Counted from the first letter of the stretch, positions 27,153 to 36,837 are shown. The stretch is DNA of 50,282 bases from an uncultured Gallionellaceae bacterium (GCA_903847155.1 CAINCU010000068.1:1-50282); one strand, 5' to 3'. The notes: a model not told the origin generated them from the letters alone. Numbers and translations are program-made.

Positions 27153-28544
27153 TCAGCCAGCGAGCAGTTTGCGCGCGCGGGCGATGGCGGCTTCCACTTG
27201 TTGCGGCGCAGTGCCGCCAGTGTGGTTGCGCGCGGCGAGCGAACCTTCCAGCGTGAGCACGGCGTAGATGTCGTCGCTGATGAGGTTGGAGAATTCTTGC
27301 AACTCTTCCAGTTTGAGTTCAGCCAGGTCGCAATTTTTTTGTTCGGCGTAGCGCACCGCCAAAGCCACCGCTTCGTGCGCATCGCGGAACGGCAATCCCT
27401 TCTTCACCAGATAATCAGCCAAGTCGGTCGCCGTGGCATAGCCCTGCAATGCGGCGCGGCGCATGGCTTCCGGTTTGACGGTAATGCCGGTCATCATGTC
27501 GGCGTAGATGCGCAGAGTCTGGGTGAGCGTATCCACGGTGTCGAACAGCGGTTCTTTGTCTTCCTGGTTGTCCTTGTTGTAGGCCAGCGGCTGGCCTTTC
27601 ATCAAGGTGAGCAGCGCCACCAGATTGCCGTTGACGCGCCCGGTCTTGCCGCGCACCAACTCAGGCACATCGGGATTTTTCTTTTGCGGCATGATGGATG
27701 AGCCGGTGCAGAAGCGGTCGGCGATGTCGATGAAGCCGAAGCGCGGATTCATCCACAGGATCAACTCTTCCGACAGGCGCGACAGATGGGTCATCACCAG
27801 CGCTGCGCAAGCGGTGAATTCGATGGCGAAGTCGCGGTCGGACACGGCATCCAGCGAGTTCTGACACACTGCTTCGAAGCCTAGCAGTTCAGCCACAAAT
27901 TCGCGCTTGATCGGATAGCTGGTTCCCGCCAAGGCGGCAGCGCCCAGCGGCAGGCGATTTACGCGGTGACGCGCATCGCTGAAACGTTCCACATCGCGCT
28001 GGCACATCTCGAAATACGCCATCAGGTGATGCGCAAAGCTCACTGGCTGCGCCACTTGCAAATGGGTGAAGCCGGGCATGATGGTGTGCGTGTGATGCTG
28101 CGCCAGATTGAGCAACGAAGTTTGCATTGCTTTCAGCAACAGGATGATGTCGTCGATGGAACTGCGCAGATACAAGCGAATGTCGGTTGCCACCTGGTCG
28201 TTGCGCGAACGCCCGGTGTGCAGGCGCTTGCCCGCATCGCCGACCAAGGTGGTCAGACGCTTCTCGATATTCAGATGCACATCTTCCAGATCGAGTAGCC
28301 AGACGAAATCACCGTTAATGATCTCATTTTCGATTTGCGCCAAGCCGCGCTGGATGTCTTGCAGGTCCTGCGCGCTGATGATGTTGCAGTGTGCGAGCAT
28401 CTGCGCATGCGCCAGCGAGCCTTGAATATCGAACAGCGCCAGGCGCTTGTCGAAATCCACAGAAGCGGTATAACGTTTTACTAACTCTGCCACGGGTTCG
28501 TTGAAACGTCCCGACCAGGTTTGATTGTCTTGCATCGTTGCCAT
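27153..28544 (-). CDS. argH: Argininosuccinate lyase
   Basis: A 463-residue fumarase/aspartase-superfamily enzyme that splits argininosuccinate into arginine and fumarate. Key motifs are [13 protein letters not shown] near the N-terminus, [20 protein letters not shown], the TH-containing [11 protein letters not shown], and the catalytic signature [20 protein letters not shown]. The ATG at 28544 has GGA eight bases upstream. A further ATG three codons on is also possible, and the longer frame to 28607 overlaps the divergent algZ. It is divergent from algZ with 36 bases between starts, as in pseudomonads. Confidence 0.97.
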   Translation of the reverse strand: MATMQDNQTWSGRFNEPVAELVKRYTASVDFDKRLALFDIQGSLAHAQMLAHCNIISAQDLQDIQRGLAQIENEIINGDFVWLLDLEDVHLNIEKRLTTLVGDAGKRLHTGRSRNDQVATDIRLYLRSSIDDIILLLKAMQTSLLNLAQHHTHTIMPGFTHLQVAQPVSFAHHLMAYFEMCQRDVERFSDARHRVNRLPLGAAALAGTSYPIKREFVAELLGFEAVCQNSLDAVSDRDFAIEFTACAALVMTHLSRLSEELILWMNPRFGFIDIADRFCTGSSIMPQKKNPDVPELVRGKTGRVNGNLVALLTLMKGQPLAYNKDNQEDKEPLFDTVDTLTQTLRIYADMMTGITVKPEAMRRAALQGYATATDLADYLVKKGLPFRDAHEAVALAVRYAEQKNCDLAELKLEELQEFSNLISDDIYAVLTLEGSLAARNHTGGTAPQQVEAAIARARKLLAG

Positions 28545-28580
28545 GACTTGTCCAGAATGTGCGGCACTTGAAAGGAAGCT

Positions 28581-29621
28581 ATGCCGAAGGCGCGCAGTAT
28601 AAATCAAAACATTCCAGCCAAGCTGTTGCCTGACTTCCGCAACATGGGCACGGTGTTGCGCATTGTGCTGCTGGTAAATGGCATTGCGTTACTGGTCGCG
28701 CTGTCGCAAGCATTCTCTTTCGCCGATATGCAGAGTGGTTTTTTGCAAAGTTCAGCGCTGATGCAACCAGTTTTGTTATGTGGCTTATTGCTGTTGTACG
28801 GGCTTAATCCGCTATTGGAGCGAGCAGTCTATTGGCAAAGTGCACTGGCAGTAGTGGTCGCGGTTGCATCGATTACGGTACTGATAGATGCCTTGGGCGG
28901 TGAATTGTTTTCCGCCTCGGGCGACTATGGCATGTTCCGTTATGTGCGGCATGCGCTGGTAGGTATTGCGGTTACGCTGATGATACTGGCGTATTTCCGT
29001 TTACGTGTGCAGGCACTTTCCCCGGCAAAGGAAGCTGCACGGTTGCAAGCTTTACAAGCCCGCATCCGTCCACACTTTCTGTTCAATACCATCAACGCCG
29101 TGCTGAGTATTGTGCGCTCTGATCCCAAGCGCGCCGAGGCTGCGTTGGAAGATATGGCTGACTTGTTCCGCATGGCGATGGTGGAGCCGCATGAATTGGT
29201 TGCACTGAGTAAAGAAGTGGCACTTGCGCGGCAGTACTTGAATCTTGAAGAGTTGCGCATGGGCGAGCGTTTGACGGTGAATTGGGATACAACATACATG
29301 CCGCCTGATGCACTCATTCCGCCGCTGATATTGCAGCCGTTGTTGGAGAATGCGGTCTATCACGGCATTGAGCCGCTGGCTGAAGGCGGAACAATCGAAG
29401 TTAAATTGTACCGGCATGATGATGAGCTTCATCTTGAAGTGGGCAACCCAGCGCAGACACAGCCTGTGTCGCGAGTGGCAGGCAATAAAATTGCGCTCTC
29501 CAATATCCGCGAACGGCTCTCCCTGCTGTTCGATGTAGAAGCGCAATATCAAGTAGAAAGCAATGTGAACCGATACACAGTTCACATCCGAATTCCATAT
29601 GTGAAAGAAACGGAAACATGA
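28581..29621 (+). CDS. algZ: LytS/AlgZ-family sensor histidine kinase
   Basis: A 346-residue membrane kinase of the His_kinase (PF06580) type. About four hydrophobic segments (residues 25-140) are followed by the phospho-acceptor box [16 protein letters not shown], in which the His lies within PHFLFN, and a C-terminal ATPase domain ([12 protein letters not shown] as N-box, [11 protein letters not shown]). AAGGAAG precedes the ATG. It overlaps algR by 4 bp. In pseudomonads the pair (FimS/AlgZ-AlgR) next to argH controls type IV pili and exopolysaccharide. A comparable role here is inference from position and family. Confidence 0.88.
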   Translation: MPKARSINQNIPAKLLPDFRNMGTVLRIVLLVNGIALLVALSQAFSFADMQSGFLQSSALMQPVLLCGLLLLYGLNPLLERAVYWQSALAVVVAVASITVLIDALGGELFSASGDYGMFRYVRHALVGIAVTLMILAYFRLRVQALSPAKEAARLQALQARIRPHFLFNTINAVLSIVRSDPKRAEAALEDMADLFRMAMVEPHELVALSKEVALARQYLNLEELRMGERLTVNWDTTYMPPDALIPPLILQPLLENAVYHGIEPLAEGGTIEVKLYRHDDELHLEVGNPAQTQPVSRVAGNKIALSNIRERLSLLFDVEAQYQVESNVNRYTVHIRIPYVKETET

Positions 29622-30382
29622 GCGACACGATTACCCTGCCGCTCACTGTATTCATCGTTGATGACGAAGAGCCAGCGCGCAATCGCCTCAAGGAATTGCT
29701 TGCCGACTGTGCCGCACAATTTCCTTTGCAACTGGTAGGCGAAGCGGGTAACGGACAAGAGGCATTGAATAAGCTGGAGAAAATATCCGCTGAAGTTGTG
29801 TTGCTGGATATCCGCATGCCGCAGATGGACGGAATCGAACTCGCGCGCCACCTGAATAAATTGACTCATCCGCCCGTCATTATTTTCACCACAGCATATG
29901 ATGCCTATGCGATTCAGGCATTCGAGCAACGCGCCATCGATTACTTGCTCAAACCCATAAGACTGGGGCGACTATTCAAGGCACTTTCCCGCGCGCGTGA
30001 TTCCGTCCCATTACGTACCGAAATTTTGCAAGAACTCACACCGGAGCCGCGCCGCAATCTTTCCGTGCATGAGCGCGGGAAAGTGCTGCTGATACCGATT
30101 GAGAAGGTACTTTACCTGCGCGCCGAATTGAAATACATAACCGTGCGCACAACAGAACGGGAATATCTTCTCGAAGAATCACTGAACGCCTTGGAAAAAG
30201 AATTCGCCGCGCGCTTTGTGCGCATTCATCGCAACTGTCTCGTGGCAAGGAATGCAATCGCGGGGTTTGAAAAAGGCGGCGACGAAGGGGAGAGCGGCTG
30301 GCTATTGAAGCTGACAGGTCTGGAAGAACGGTTGGCTATCAGCCGTAGGCAAATGTCCATCGTAAAAGAAATTGGCAGGTAA
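29618..30382 (+). CDS. algR: LytTR-type response regulator
   Basis: A 254-residue regulator. The receiver domain (residues 8-125) has the acidic pair in FIVDDEEPAR, the phospho-acceptor Asp in VVLLDIRMPQMDG and the Lys in DYLLKPIRL. A LytTR DNA-binding domain (about 150-250) has VLYLRAELKYITVRTTERE and FVRIHRNCLVAR. It is co-translated with algZ. In many relatives algR is followed by hemC. Here an unrelated two-component pair starts 4 bases later. Confidence 0.88.
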   Translation: MSDTITLPLTVFIVDDEEPARNRLKELLADCAAQFPLQLVGEAGNGQEALNKLEKISAEVVLLDIRMPQMDGIELARHLNKLTHPPVIIFTTAYDAYAIQAFEQRAIDYLLKPIRLGRLFKALSRARDSVPLRTEILQELTPEPRRNLSVHERGKVLLIPIEKVLYLRAELKYITVRTTEREYLLEESLNALEKEFAARFVRIHRNCLVARNAIAGFEKGGDEGESGWLLKLTGLEERLAISRRQMSIVKEIGR

Positions 30383-30385
30383 ATT

Positions 30386-31075
30386 ATGCGCATACTCATC
30401 ATTGAAGATAATCGTGATCTTGCTTCCAACATGTGTGACTTCCTGGAAGCAAAAGGACATGCTGTGGATGCGGCGGGTGACGGCATTACCGGCATGCATC
30501 TGGCGCTGGTAAACCAATACGATGCGATCGTGCTGGACTTGATGCTTCCTGGAATAGATGGACTAACGTTTTGCCGCAAGCTGCGTGGTGAGGGCGGCAA
30601 GGACACGCCTATACTTATGATTACAGCGCGAGATTCGCTGGAGGATAAGATCGCCGGGCTGGAAGCGGGAGCGGACGATTATCTAGTCAAGCCAGCCGAA
30701 CTAAGCGAAGTTGAATTGCGTTTGCGCGTGCTGCTTCGCCGCAGAGATCCAACACGCAGACAAAAGAAAATGGCTATAGAAGACCTTAGCCTTGACACCT
30801 TTACTTGCTCGGTGCGTCGCGGAGACAAACCCATCGAATTGCCGCCGATTCCTTACAAGATATTGGAAGCGTTAATGTCACGTTCTCCTCAGGTTGTGAA
30901 TCGCGATGAAATCGAACAGGCGGTGTGGGGAGAAGTGCGCCCGGATAGCGATTCGTTGCGCGCGCATATGCATTTGCTAAGAGAGCTTATCGATAAACCT
31001 TTTGAACGAAAGTTGTTGCGTACCTTGCGAGGATTTGGTTATCAATTGGTCAGTCCCGATGTTTCAGACAAATAG
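30386..31075 (+). CDS. OmpR/PhoB-family response regulator
   Basis: A 229-residue regulator of the QseB/PmrA-like subgroup. The receiver has RILIIEDNRDLAS, the phospho-acceptor in DAIVLDLMLPGIDG and the Lys in DDYLVKPAELSE. The winged-helix domain carries LPPIPYKILEALMSRSP and ends FERKLLRTLRGFGYQLV. It follows algR by 4 bases and overlaps its kinase by 17 bp. A TTAAC-N6-TTAAC direct repeat at 32426-32441, upstream of the Cyc2-like gene, has the form bound by such regulators. Confidence 0.9.
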   Translation: MRILIIEDNRDLASNMCDFLEAKGHAVDAAGDGITGMHLALVNQYDAIVLDLMLPGIDGLTFCRKLRGEGGKDTPILMITARDSLEDKIAGLEAGADDYLVKPAELSEVELRLRVLLRRRDPTRRQKKMAIEDLSLDTFTCSVRRGDKPIELPPIPYKILEALMSRSPQVVNRDEIEQAVWGEVRPDSDSLRAHMHLLRELIDKPFERKLLRTLRGFGYQLVSPDVSDK

Positions 31076-32315
31076 CCTGCGTTTCCGCGTCGCCATTTTT
31101 TATGCGCTGTTCGGCGCAGTAGTCAGCATTACGCTTTCCATAAGCGCCTATTTCACCGTGCAGGCTATCGGTCACCGGCTCATGGACGATACCTTGCGTG
31201 AAGAGTTAAGGGAGCACTCCGACGAACCGAAGTTCGATCCGCCGAAAACGGTATCTATCAAGGGTTATGCACTTTCGATGGGCGAGTCTGGCGCAATTAT
31301 TCCTTCCGAGCTTAAACAACTGTCGCCAGGAAGCTATAACCTGAACATTGCCAATAACGACTATCGTGTTTTGGTTTTGGACAAGAATGGCACGCGCTAT
31401 TTCATGACGTTTGATACCAAGCAGCAACATATACGGGAAGCGATGTTTCTGCGTTATGTGGTGATTTTTGCCATATTCATGACCCTCGGTTCAGCAGCGG
31501 GTGGATTGTGGCTGGCGGTGCGCATTACCGCACCCATTAGCCGTCTGGCAAAACAAGTAGCACAGGCTAAACCGGGAGCGGCGGATTTATCACTACCCAA
31601 CCTGAAAGGTAACGACGAGGTGGGAGAATTGGCGCGCGCATTTGACCGCTACCTGCGGCGACTGCATGAATTCATTGATCGGGAGAATTGTTTTACCTCA
31701 GACGTAAGTCATGAGTTGCGTACGCCGCTCGCTATCATCCTCGGGTCAATCGAAGTGCTGGAGTTGGACAACACTCTTCCGCAAAAACAAAAAGAGCGAA
31801 TCGCGCGTATACACCGCGCCGCACAAGATATGAACAAGCTGACGGGTGCATTACTGTTGATGGCGCGTGAACAACAGCAAGCAGCAGATGAATTGCCATG
31901 TCGCGTAACTGATGTGTTGCATTCTTGTGTGGAAAACCACCAGTACCTGATCGCGGAACGTCCGATACGTATGGAAGTAGAACTGATTGCCGAGCCGGAT
32001 TTGCATATCGAACGCCCCTTGCTTGAGATCGTGGTCGGCAATCTTATTCGAAATGCCTTGTACCACACTAAATCCGGGTTTGTATTGCTACGGCTCGAAG
32101 CGGAACGGCTTACGATACAGGACACTGGAGTCGGGATGCGTCCCGAGGACTTGGCGCGTGCCATGGATCGATACTACAAAGGAGCAATGAGTGCCGGATC
32201 AGGAGTAGGGCTGTCATTAGTAAAGAGAATTTGCGACAGATACAGCTGGCGCATAACCCTCAACAGTCAGGAGGGGTTAGGTACGACCGCAGTGATTGCA
32301 TTCTTTACCGGATAA
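31059..32315 (+). CDS. Two-component sensor histidine kinase
   Basis: A 418-residue membrane kinase. A first membrane segment (about 10-35), a periplasmic region of about 110 residues, a second membrane segment (about 140-165) and a HAMP linker (ITAPISRLAKQVAQ) precede the H-box DVSHELRTPLAIILG. The ATPase domain has NLIRNALYH, DTGVGM and GSGVGLSLVKRIC. The ATG at 31059 lies inside the end of the regulator gene, and the in-frame start at 31002 is rejected because it would add residues from that gene. The signal sensed is unknown. Confidence 0.9.
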   Translation: MFQTNSLRFRVAIFYALFGAVVSITLSISAYFTVQAIGHRLMDDTLREELREHSDEPKFDPPKTVSIKGYALSMGESGAIIPSELKQLSPGSYNLNIANNDYRVLVLDKNGTRYFMTFDTKQQHIREAMFLRYVVIFAIFMTLGSAAGGLWLAVRITAPISRLAKQVAQAKPGAADLSLPNLKGNDEVGELARAFDRYLRRLHEFIDRENCFTSDVSHELRTPLAIILGSIEVLELDNTLPQKQKERIARIHRAAQDMNKLTGALLLMAREQQQAADELPCRVTDVLHSCVENHQYLIAERPIRMEVELIAEPDLHIERPLLEIVVGNLIRNALYHTKSGFVLLRLEAERLTIQDTGVGMRPEDLARAMDRYYKGAMSAGSGVGLSLVKRICDRYSWRITLNSQEGLGTTAVIAFFTG

Positions 32316-32425
32316 TTTATATGGATTGCATAATAATTTATTCTTTGTGATTATTAAAAGATGTTCAGTGAAGCAAATGATTAGCTGAGTAATATCAGTA
32401 ATCTTCCAACTCTTGCTGCGAGAAA

Positions 32426-32441
32426 TTAACGTTTATTTAAC
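32426..32441 (+). promoter_or_regulatory. Candidate OmpR-type regulator box upstream of the Cyc2-like gene
   Basis: TTAAC (32426-32430) is repeated at 32437-32441 with an 11-bp period, the spacing used by PmrA/QseB-type dimers. An extended -10 (TGCTAGTAT, about 32471-32479) lies downstream. It sits in the gap between the adjacent two-component system and the cytochrome-barrel gene. Regulation of one by the other is inferred. Confidence 0.4.
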
Positions 32442-32588
32442 ATTCGATTGACGTGCGCTTCACAGAACCATTGCTAGTATTAAACCCAGCTTGCGCAGGG
32501 TGATTTATTGGCCTATCGTGCGAAGAAAAATTGGCTAGGTAAATTGGAATTCGGACACAAACCAGCAACTCTATGGAGGAGTAACGCA

Positions 32589-33908
32589 ATGAAGAAAATC
32601 CTACTGTCTTTAGTGACTGTCTTGGCAATAATCGCATTTGTACCTGAAGCTTCCGCTTTGCCGCTGTTTGCTCGTCAAACCGGCATGGCATGTAATGCCT
32701 GTCACTATCAACATTTTCCGCTGCTGAATCCGTTTGGACGTGCCTTCAAAGCTTCCGCTTTTACCTTAGTGGGCGCGCAAGGCAAAATTGAAGGTGACAA
32801 TCTTTCGATCCCCGATACCGTGAACATGGGCGTGTTTGTGACGTCATTTTTCCAAACGCAGTCTGCCGGGCAGACTGGTGGCGTTGATAATGCAGTGGAT
32901 CCAAATGTTCCCAAATGGGGAGTTCCCGGTACGGGTGGTGAATTGTCCATATTCTTCGGGGGGCGCATTTCGGATTTCGCTGGGTTCTTGTCTGAAGCGG
33001 GCTTGAGTGGTTCACCAGTAGCTGCCAACGGAAAATTAGTCTTACTGTTTCCGGTGGATGATGCGCGCGTGGGTACCGTGATGTTCTCCAGCAACGACCA
33101 AGGTGCGGCTTATGGCTTCGAATTTCTCAATACAGGTGCAGTAGGTGTTCACAAGATGATGGGTAACTCGGGACCAACCGACCAGCACATCAGGGCAGCG
33201 TATGCCGCTCAATATCTCGGTACCAGCACAGCTGCAACGGGTATTGCACTGGTGGCGAATAACGGCATGGGTTTTGTTAACCTTAGCGCATACGAGATGG
33301 CGGGCAATGAGGTTGTCGGTGGTGGCAACAATCTGGATCTGACGTACATGCGCTTAGTGTTTACCACTGATATTGGCAACTGGGACGCAGCTTTTGGCAT
33401 CCAGAACTTCGGCGGCAAGAGTACCAGTACTTGCGCCGATAATGTGGTTATGGGTACAGCGCCAGATTGCGTATCGAGTGTTACAGCCAATGCGCCGAAG
33501 GCAACCATTATTGATGCGCAGTTGCAAGGCGATGTGGGCACCATGCCAGCGGGTTTATATGTCTCATATGGAACAGCAGCAGCTGGCTCCGCGACCGAAA
33601 TCAACGTGTTCAATCCGAAGGGATCAACCGTTGGCACAACGGCAACATCATTTAACGTAGCGGGCGAATTGGGCGTTATTCCGCATACCACCGTCCAAGT
33701 GGCCGTGCGCTTGGCGAAGAATGGCGCCTCCAGCGACAGCACTGATAATGCCTTGATGTTGGGCGTAACCTACCAAATGGCGCAAAATATGTACCTGAGT
33801 TTCCATCACACCCAACAATCGGGCAGCGCATGGACTGGATCAAGCGTCGCAGGCAATGAGCCCGCTGGCAAAACAGGTAACACACTGTTGCTGCAAACAT
33901 CGTTCTAA
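32589..33908 (+). CDS. Cyc2-like monoheme cytochrome / outer-membrane barrel fusion
   Basis: A 439-residue exported protein. The signal peptide (MKKILLSLVTVLAIIAFVPE, then ASA) is followed by LPLFARQTGMACNACHYQHF with one CXXCH heme c site and FGRAFKASAF. The remaining 380 or so residues are Gly/Thr/Val-rich alternating strands typical of a porin barrel and end in Phe (TLLLQTSF). This is the layout of Cyc2, the outer-membrane iron oxidase of neutrophilic and acidophilic iron oxidisers. Identity with true Cyc2 is not proven, and related c-type porins of unknown role share the N-terminal motif. GGAGG lies before the ATG at 32589. The upstream in-frame TTG at 32508 would mask the signal peptide. 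Confidence 0.7.
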   Translation: MKKILLSLVTVLAIIAFVPEASALPLFARQTGMACNACHYQHFPLLNPFGRAFKASAFTLVGAQGKIEGDNLSIPDTVNMGVFVTSFFQTQSAGQTGGVDNAVDPNVPKWGVPGTGGELSIFFGGRISDFAGFLSEAGLSGSPVAANGKLVLLFPVDDARVGTVMFSSNDQGAAYGFEFLNTGAVGVHKMMGNSGPTDQHIRAAYAAQYLGTSTAATGIALVANNGMGFVNLSAYEMAGNEVVGGGNNLDLTYMRLVFTTDIGNWDAAFGIQNFGGKSTSTCADNVVMGTAPDCVSSVTANAPKATIIDAQLQGDVGTMPAGLYVSYGTAAAGSATEINVFNPKGSTVGTTATSFNVAGELGVIPHTTVQVAVRLAKNGASSDSTDNALMLGVTYQMAQNMYLSFHHTQQSGSAWTGSSVAGNEPAGKTGNTLLLQTSF

Positions 33909-34045
33909 TATTAATACTACTAGGCTATGCGTGCGAGTCACAGCTGGTTAGCGCAATCTGGTGTAGCGTTGTAGAAGATCGCATATAAAAGCGCCATAGC
34001 TGAGACTCAATACATCAACAAAGGCGAGTAGTGGAATCAAAAATT
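33909..34045. other. Spacer after the Cyc2-like gene, no gene seen
   Basis: 137 bases with no credible ORF, promoter or repeat. The terminator that follows lies 137 bases after the stop, so the transcript has a long 3' untranslated region that could in principle yield a small RNA. No direct sign of that is visible. Confidence 0.4.
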
Positions 34046-34072
34046 GTGGAGACTTCGGTCTCCACTTTTTTT
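34046..34072 (+). terminator. Intrinsic terminator after the Cyc2-like gene
   Basis: GTGGAGA and TCTCCAC form a 7-bp stem with a CTTCGG loop region, followed by seven Ts. It separates the cytochrome gene from the convergent DUF3820 gene. Confidence 0.95.
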
Positions 34073-34129
34073 GATCTAAATTTGGGAAGCGCGCAAGTAG
34101 TCGTCAGTTGAAGTGCACCAATTTTTACA

Positions 34130-34345
34130 TCAACGCTTTCTGAGTGGATCCAACAAAGAGGTAAGGCCGTTATGATCAAGTTCTTGCATCAACGCCAATA
34201 ACTGGCCGATCTCGCCCTGCGGAAAGCCTTTGCGCGCAAACCAGTTAAGGTAATTGCCAGGTAGATCGGCAAGTAAGCGTCCTTTGTATTTGCCATAAGG
34301 CATGACGCGGGTGACCAACAGTTGCAAGTGCTCAGAACTCATCAT
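34130..34345 (-). CDS. DUF3820 family protein
   Basis: A 71-residue protein matching the DUF3820 pattern VMPYGKYKGRLLADLPGNYLNWFARKGFP, which is conserved across many proteobacteria and structurally similar to exonuclease-associated small domains. Its function is not established. Two adjacent ATGs (34345 and 34342) are equally plausible. It converges with the Cyc2-like gene and lies 31 bases after the next minus-strand gene. Confidence 0.85.
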   Translation of the reverse strand: MMSSEHLQLLVTRVMPYGKYKGRLLADLPGNYLNWFARKGFPQGEIGQLLALMQELDHNGLTSLLDPLRKR

Positions 34346-34376
34346 GAGAATATTTCAAACCCGTCGTGCAACGGGA

Positions 34377-34685
34377 TCACTTTTGAAACTGCCCCAGCAC
34401 TTTAAGCAGTTGTGTCGCATCATCCGGTGCCTGCGCAGTGGCTTGCGGCCCCTCGATTTTCTCCTGAATCCAGTCCACTACATCGCCCGAACCCCACGAC
34501 ACGACAGACGCAAGTACGAACACCAGAAAGCCGCGCGCCATACCCTTCGGAATTCCCTGCTCTTCCAGATAGCGGTGGAAATACCAGGCGGCGATAAAAA
34601 ATACGATGGTGGAGATCACCAGATTCCACATGGATGGCAGTGCGAACATGGATGCGCTTTCGGTAGGTTGGAATCTGCGCATCAT
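34377..34685 (-). CDS. Small membrane protein of unknown function
   Basis: A 102-residue protein with two predicted membrane segments (MWNLVISTIVFFIAAWYF and ARGFLVFVLASVVSWG), a cytosolic-type charged loop between them (HRYLEEQGIPKG), and a polar tail ending in a helix (TQLLKVLGQFQK). The double ATG at 34685/34682 leaves the start uncertain. The flanking genes are on the same strand. No family recognised. Confidence 0.7.
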   Translation of the reverse strand: MMRRFQPTESASMFALPSMWNLVISTIVFFIAAWYFHRYLEEQGIPKGMARGFLVFVLASVVSWGSGDVVDWIQEKIEGPQATAQAPDDATQLLKVLGQFQK

Positions 34686-34755
34686 AATGCATGCGCGTGG
34701 CAGATTGATTGCCCACGTATCGCGGCTTAGCCAGTGGATAGGTCGGACAGCAAAA

Positions 34756-35130
34756 TCAGTCGGATTTCTTGTTTAACATCGCTTTTAAATCAGCAAATGG
34801 ATTATGTGTAGCCACTGCCTGTTCGCCAGTTTTCCTGTCGCGCACCACCTCATCCATCACGCGCGAGTGTTCATTGTCGTGGCAATACAAACACAGCAAC
34901 TCCCAATTGCTGCCATCCAGTGGATTATTATCATGATTGTGGTCCTTGTGATGCACCGTAAGTTCCCGCAGCCGCGCCCCGGAAAATTCGCGTCCGCAGC
35001 GTCCGCAAATCCAGGGATATAATTTGAGTGCTCGTTCACGGTAACCCGCCTCACGCAATTCGCGTTGTTTGCGTGCATCGGCGACGACGCGGTCAAGTCG
35101 GGAGTGGTCGGGAGTGGTGTGTTTGGTCAT
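34756..35130 (-). CDS. yajD: YajD-like HNH nuclease domain protein
   Basis: A 124-residue protein with the order LDRVVADARKQRELREAGYR, a zinc-type CGRCGREF, then LTVHHKDHNHDNNPLDGSNW and LLCLYCHDNEHSR, which is the HNH fold with four cysteines and the catalytic histidine pair. The E. coli relative is YajD, annotated as a putative HNH nuclease of unknown biological role. Length and motif spacing agree with that family. Confidence 0.9.
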   Translation of the reverse strand: MTKHTTPDHSRLDRVVADARKQRELREAGYRERALKLYPWICGRCGREFSGARLRELTVHHKDHNHDNNPLDGSNWELLCLYCHDNEHSRVMDEVVRDRKTGEQAVATHNPFADLKAMLNKKSD

Positions 35131-35419
35131 GGTGGGTGGTGAGATGAAATAGTTGGAGCGAATATATCAGGACATGCCTACTATGTCCCTATTCGGCAAG
35201 CAGCACAACGCACACGCCCGAAGCTGCGCTGCAACTGGCGTAACTCGAACTTACTGGTTGTTCCGTTCGTATCTTCGGTAAGCTGGCGCAGTTGGAGGCG
35301 GTGCGTAAATTTGGTTCTCGTGGAAATATACCGCCCCATCACCGCCGACCCAGCTGCCGTACCGCGTCATCGCAGGCGAAGATGATGACGATTAACTTTG
35401 ATACTGAACAAGGAACAAG
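35131..35419. other. Gap between yajD and the antiporter gene
   Basis: 289 bases between divergent genes with no convincing ORF. GGACAT (35170-35175) and ATGTCC (35183-35188) form a small hairpin. The adjoining CCTATTCGGCAAGC, read on the minus strand, resembles the GCAAGCCAATAGGGAC end of repeat copy A and may be a decayed copy. AAGGAAC precedes the antiporter ATG. Confidence 0.35.
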
Positions 35420-36658
35420 ATGGAATCCTCTGCCTCTCTGGAACTCGCAAAACACACTCTCCTGATATTCGGCATCATCCTCGGCATCGGAACCTTTTCC
35501 GGCTTGCTCGCGCGCATGGTAAAAGTGCCTGATGTCGTGGTATTCCTGCTGATCGGCATGCTGATCGGCCCCGGTGTATTGGGTTTGGTTAACATTTCGG
35601 CAGATTCGACCGTAAACCAATTAATCCTGATTTTCGGTTCCAGCTACATCCTGTTCGACGGTGGCGCATCGATCAAGCTCAAAGTGTTGAAAGAAGTGTG
35701 GATCACACTGCTGGTGATCGCCACCATCGGCGTGCTGATTACCGCCGCCATCACCGGTGCGGCTGCATACTATTTCCTTGGCGTGCCTGTCATCGTGGCG
35801 CTGTTGCTGGGCGCAACATTAGCTTCCACCGACCCGGCGACACTGGTTCCGGTATTCAAACAAGTCAAAATCAAAGAGCGTGTGGCGCAGACCGTGATGA
35901 GCGAATCTGCGTTCAATGACGCGATGGGCGCCATCGTCACCTTCACCATCCTTGGGGTAGCAATGGGTTCGGGAGAGTTCTCGGCGAGCGCCGCAGTTGC
36001 GGGATTGCTCAAACAAGCCGTGATCGGAATCGTCATCGGCGGCGCGCTTGGTTATCTGGCTGCGGTGTTGATCGCGCATGAGAAATATAGTTTCCTGCAT
36101 GAGTTCGCCCCGGTGGTCACGCTGATGGCGGTAATCGGCGCCTACATGAGCGCGGACGGATTACAATCCAGCGGCTTCATGGCCGTGTTCGTGTTCGGCA
36201 TTATGCTGGGCAACGTCGAATCACTCGGTTTCAAGCGCACCGAAAACGAAAACCATCAGTTGGAAGAATATGTAATGACCACCGCATTCATCATGCGCAT
36301 GTTCATCTTCATCCTGCTCGGCACGCAAGTGAACTTCACCCTGATGAACCAATACCTGTGGTCGGGCATTGGCATCGTGGTCGTGTTCATGCTGGTCGCG
36401 CGTCCCGTCACCGTGTTCCTGTGTGCACTGCCGGACCGCCGCGCCAAATGGAGTTTGAAGGAAATGCTGTTCATGTGCTGGACGCGCGAAACCGGCGTCA
36501 TCCCCGGCGCACTGGCCGGCATGCTGGTCGGCATGAAAGCGCCGGGCGCACAGATCATCGCCTCGGTTACCTTCATCGCGATTCTGATGACCATCCTGAT
36601 TCAGGCCACCACTACCAAGTGGCTGGCGAAGAAGCTGGATTTGCTGGTAGAGGAATAA
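35420..36658 (+). CDS. CPA1-type cation:proton antiporter
   Basis: A 412-residue inner-membrane protein with about 12 hydrophobic segments. It is predicted to exchange Na+ or K+ for protons. Family features are VVVFLLIGMLIGPGVLGLV near the N-terminus, FGSSYILFDGGASIK, the unwound-helix motif LASTDPATLVPVF and the ion-binding SESAFNDAMGAIVTF (ND pair). No regulatory RCK domain is attached. Which cation it carries cannot be read from sequence. It is transcribed alone and converges with modA across repeat copy G. Confidence 0.9.
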   Translation: MESSASLELAKHTLLIFGIILGIGTFSGLLARMVKVPDVVVFLLIGMLIGPGVLGLVNISADSTVNQLILIFGSSYILFDGGASIKLKVLKEVWITLLVIATIGVLITAAITGAAAYYFLGVPVIVALLLGATLASTDPATLVPVFKQVKIKERVAQTVMSESAFNDAMGAIVTFTILGVAMGSGEFSASAAVAGLLKQAVIGIVIGGALGYLAAVLIAHEKYSFLHEFAPVVTLMAVIGAYMSADGLQSSGFMAVFVFGIMLGNVESLGFKRTENENHQLEEYVMTTAFIMRMFIFILLGTQVNFTLMNQYLWSGIGIVVVFMLVARPVTVFLCALPDRRAKWSLKEMLFMCWTRETGVIPGALAGMLVGMKAPGAQIIASVTFIAILMTILIQATTTKWLAKKLDLLVEE

Positions 36659-36726
36659 GTTCAAGAGCGCCCGGATTTTGCAGTATGTCTCCGGGCATGT
36701 CTCTCTCCTATTTGAACTGGCCGGGA

Positions 36727-36837
36727 ACGCCCGTCAATAGGCAATCTGCATGCATGGTCTATGGAGATGGCCGTCAATAGGCATTCCACAAGGCATGCGC
36801 GTGGGCCATTGGACTATGGATTGCCTGCGACGGGCTT
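36727..36837. repeat. Dispersed palindromic repeat, copy G (compound)
   Basis: Two left arms in tandem, GCCCGTCAATAGGCAATCTG (from 36729) and GATGGCCGTCAATAGGCATT (from 36766), are followed by an altered right arm ATTGCCTGCGACGGGC (36820-36835). It fills the gap between the convergent antiporter and modA genes. Confidence 0.8.

Noticed and set aside
32508-32588. TTG start at 32508 for the Cyc2-like protein
   Set aside because: It would place about 27 charged residues before a clear signal peptide. ATG 32589 has GGAGG in place.
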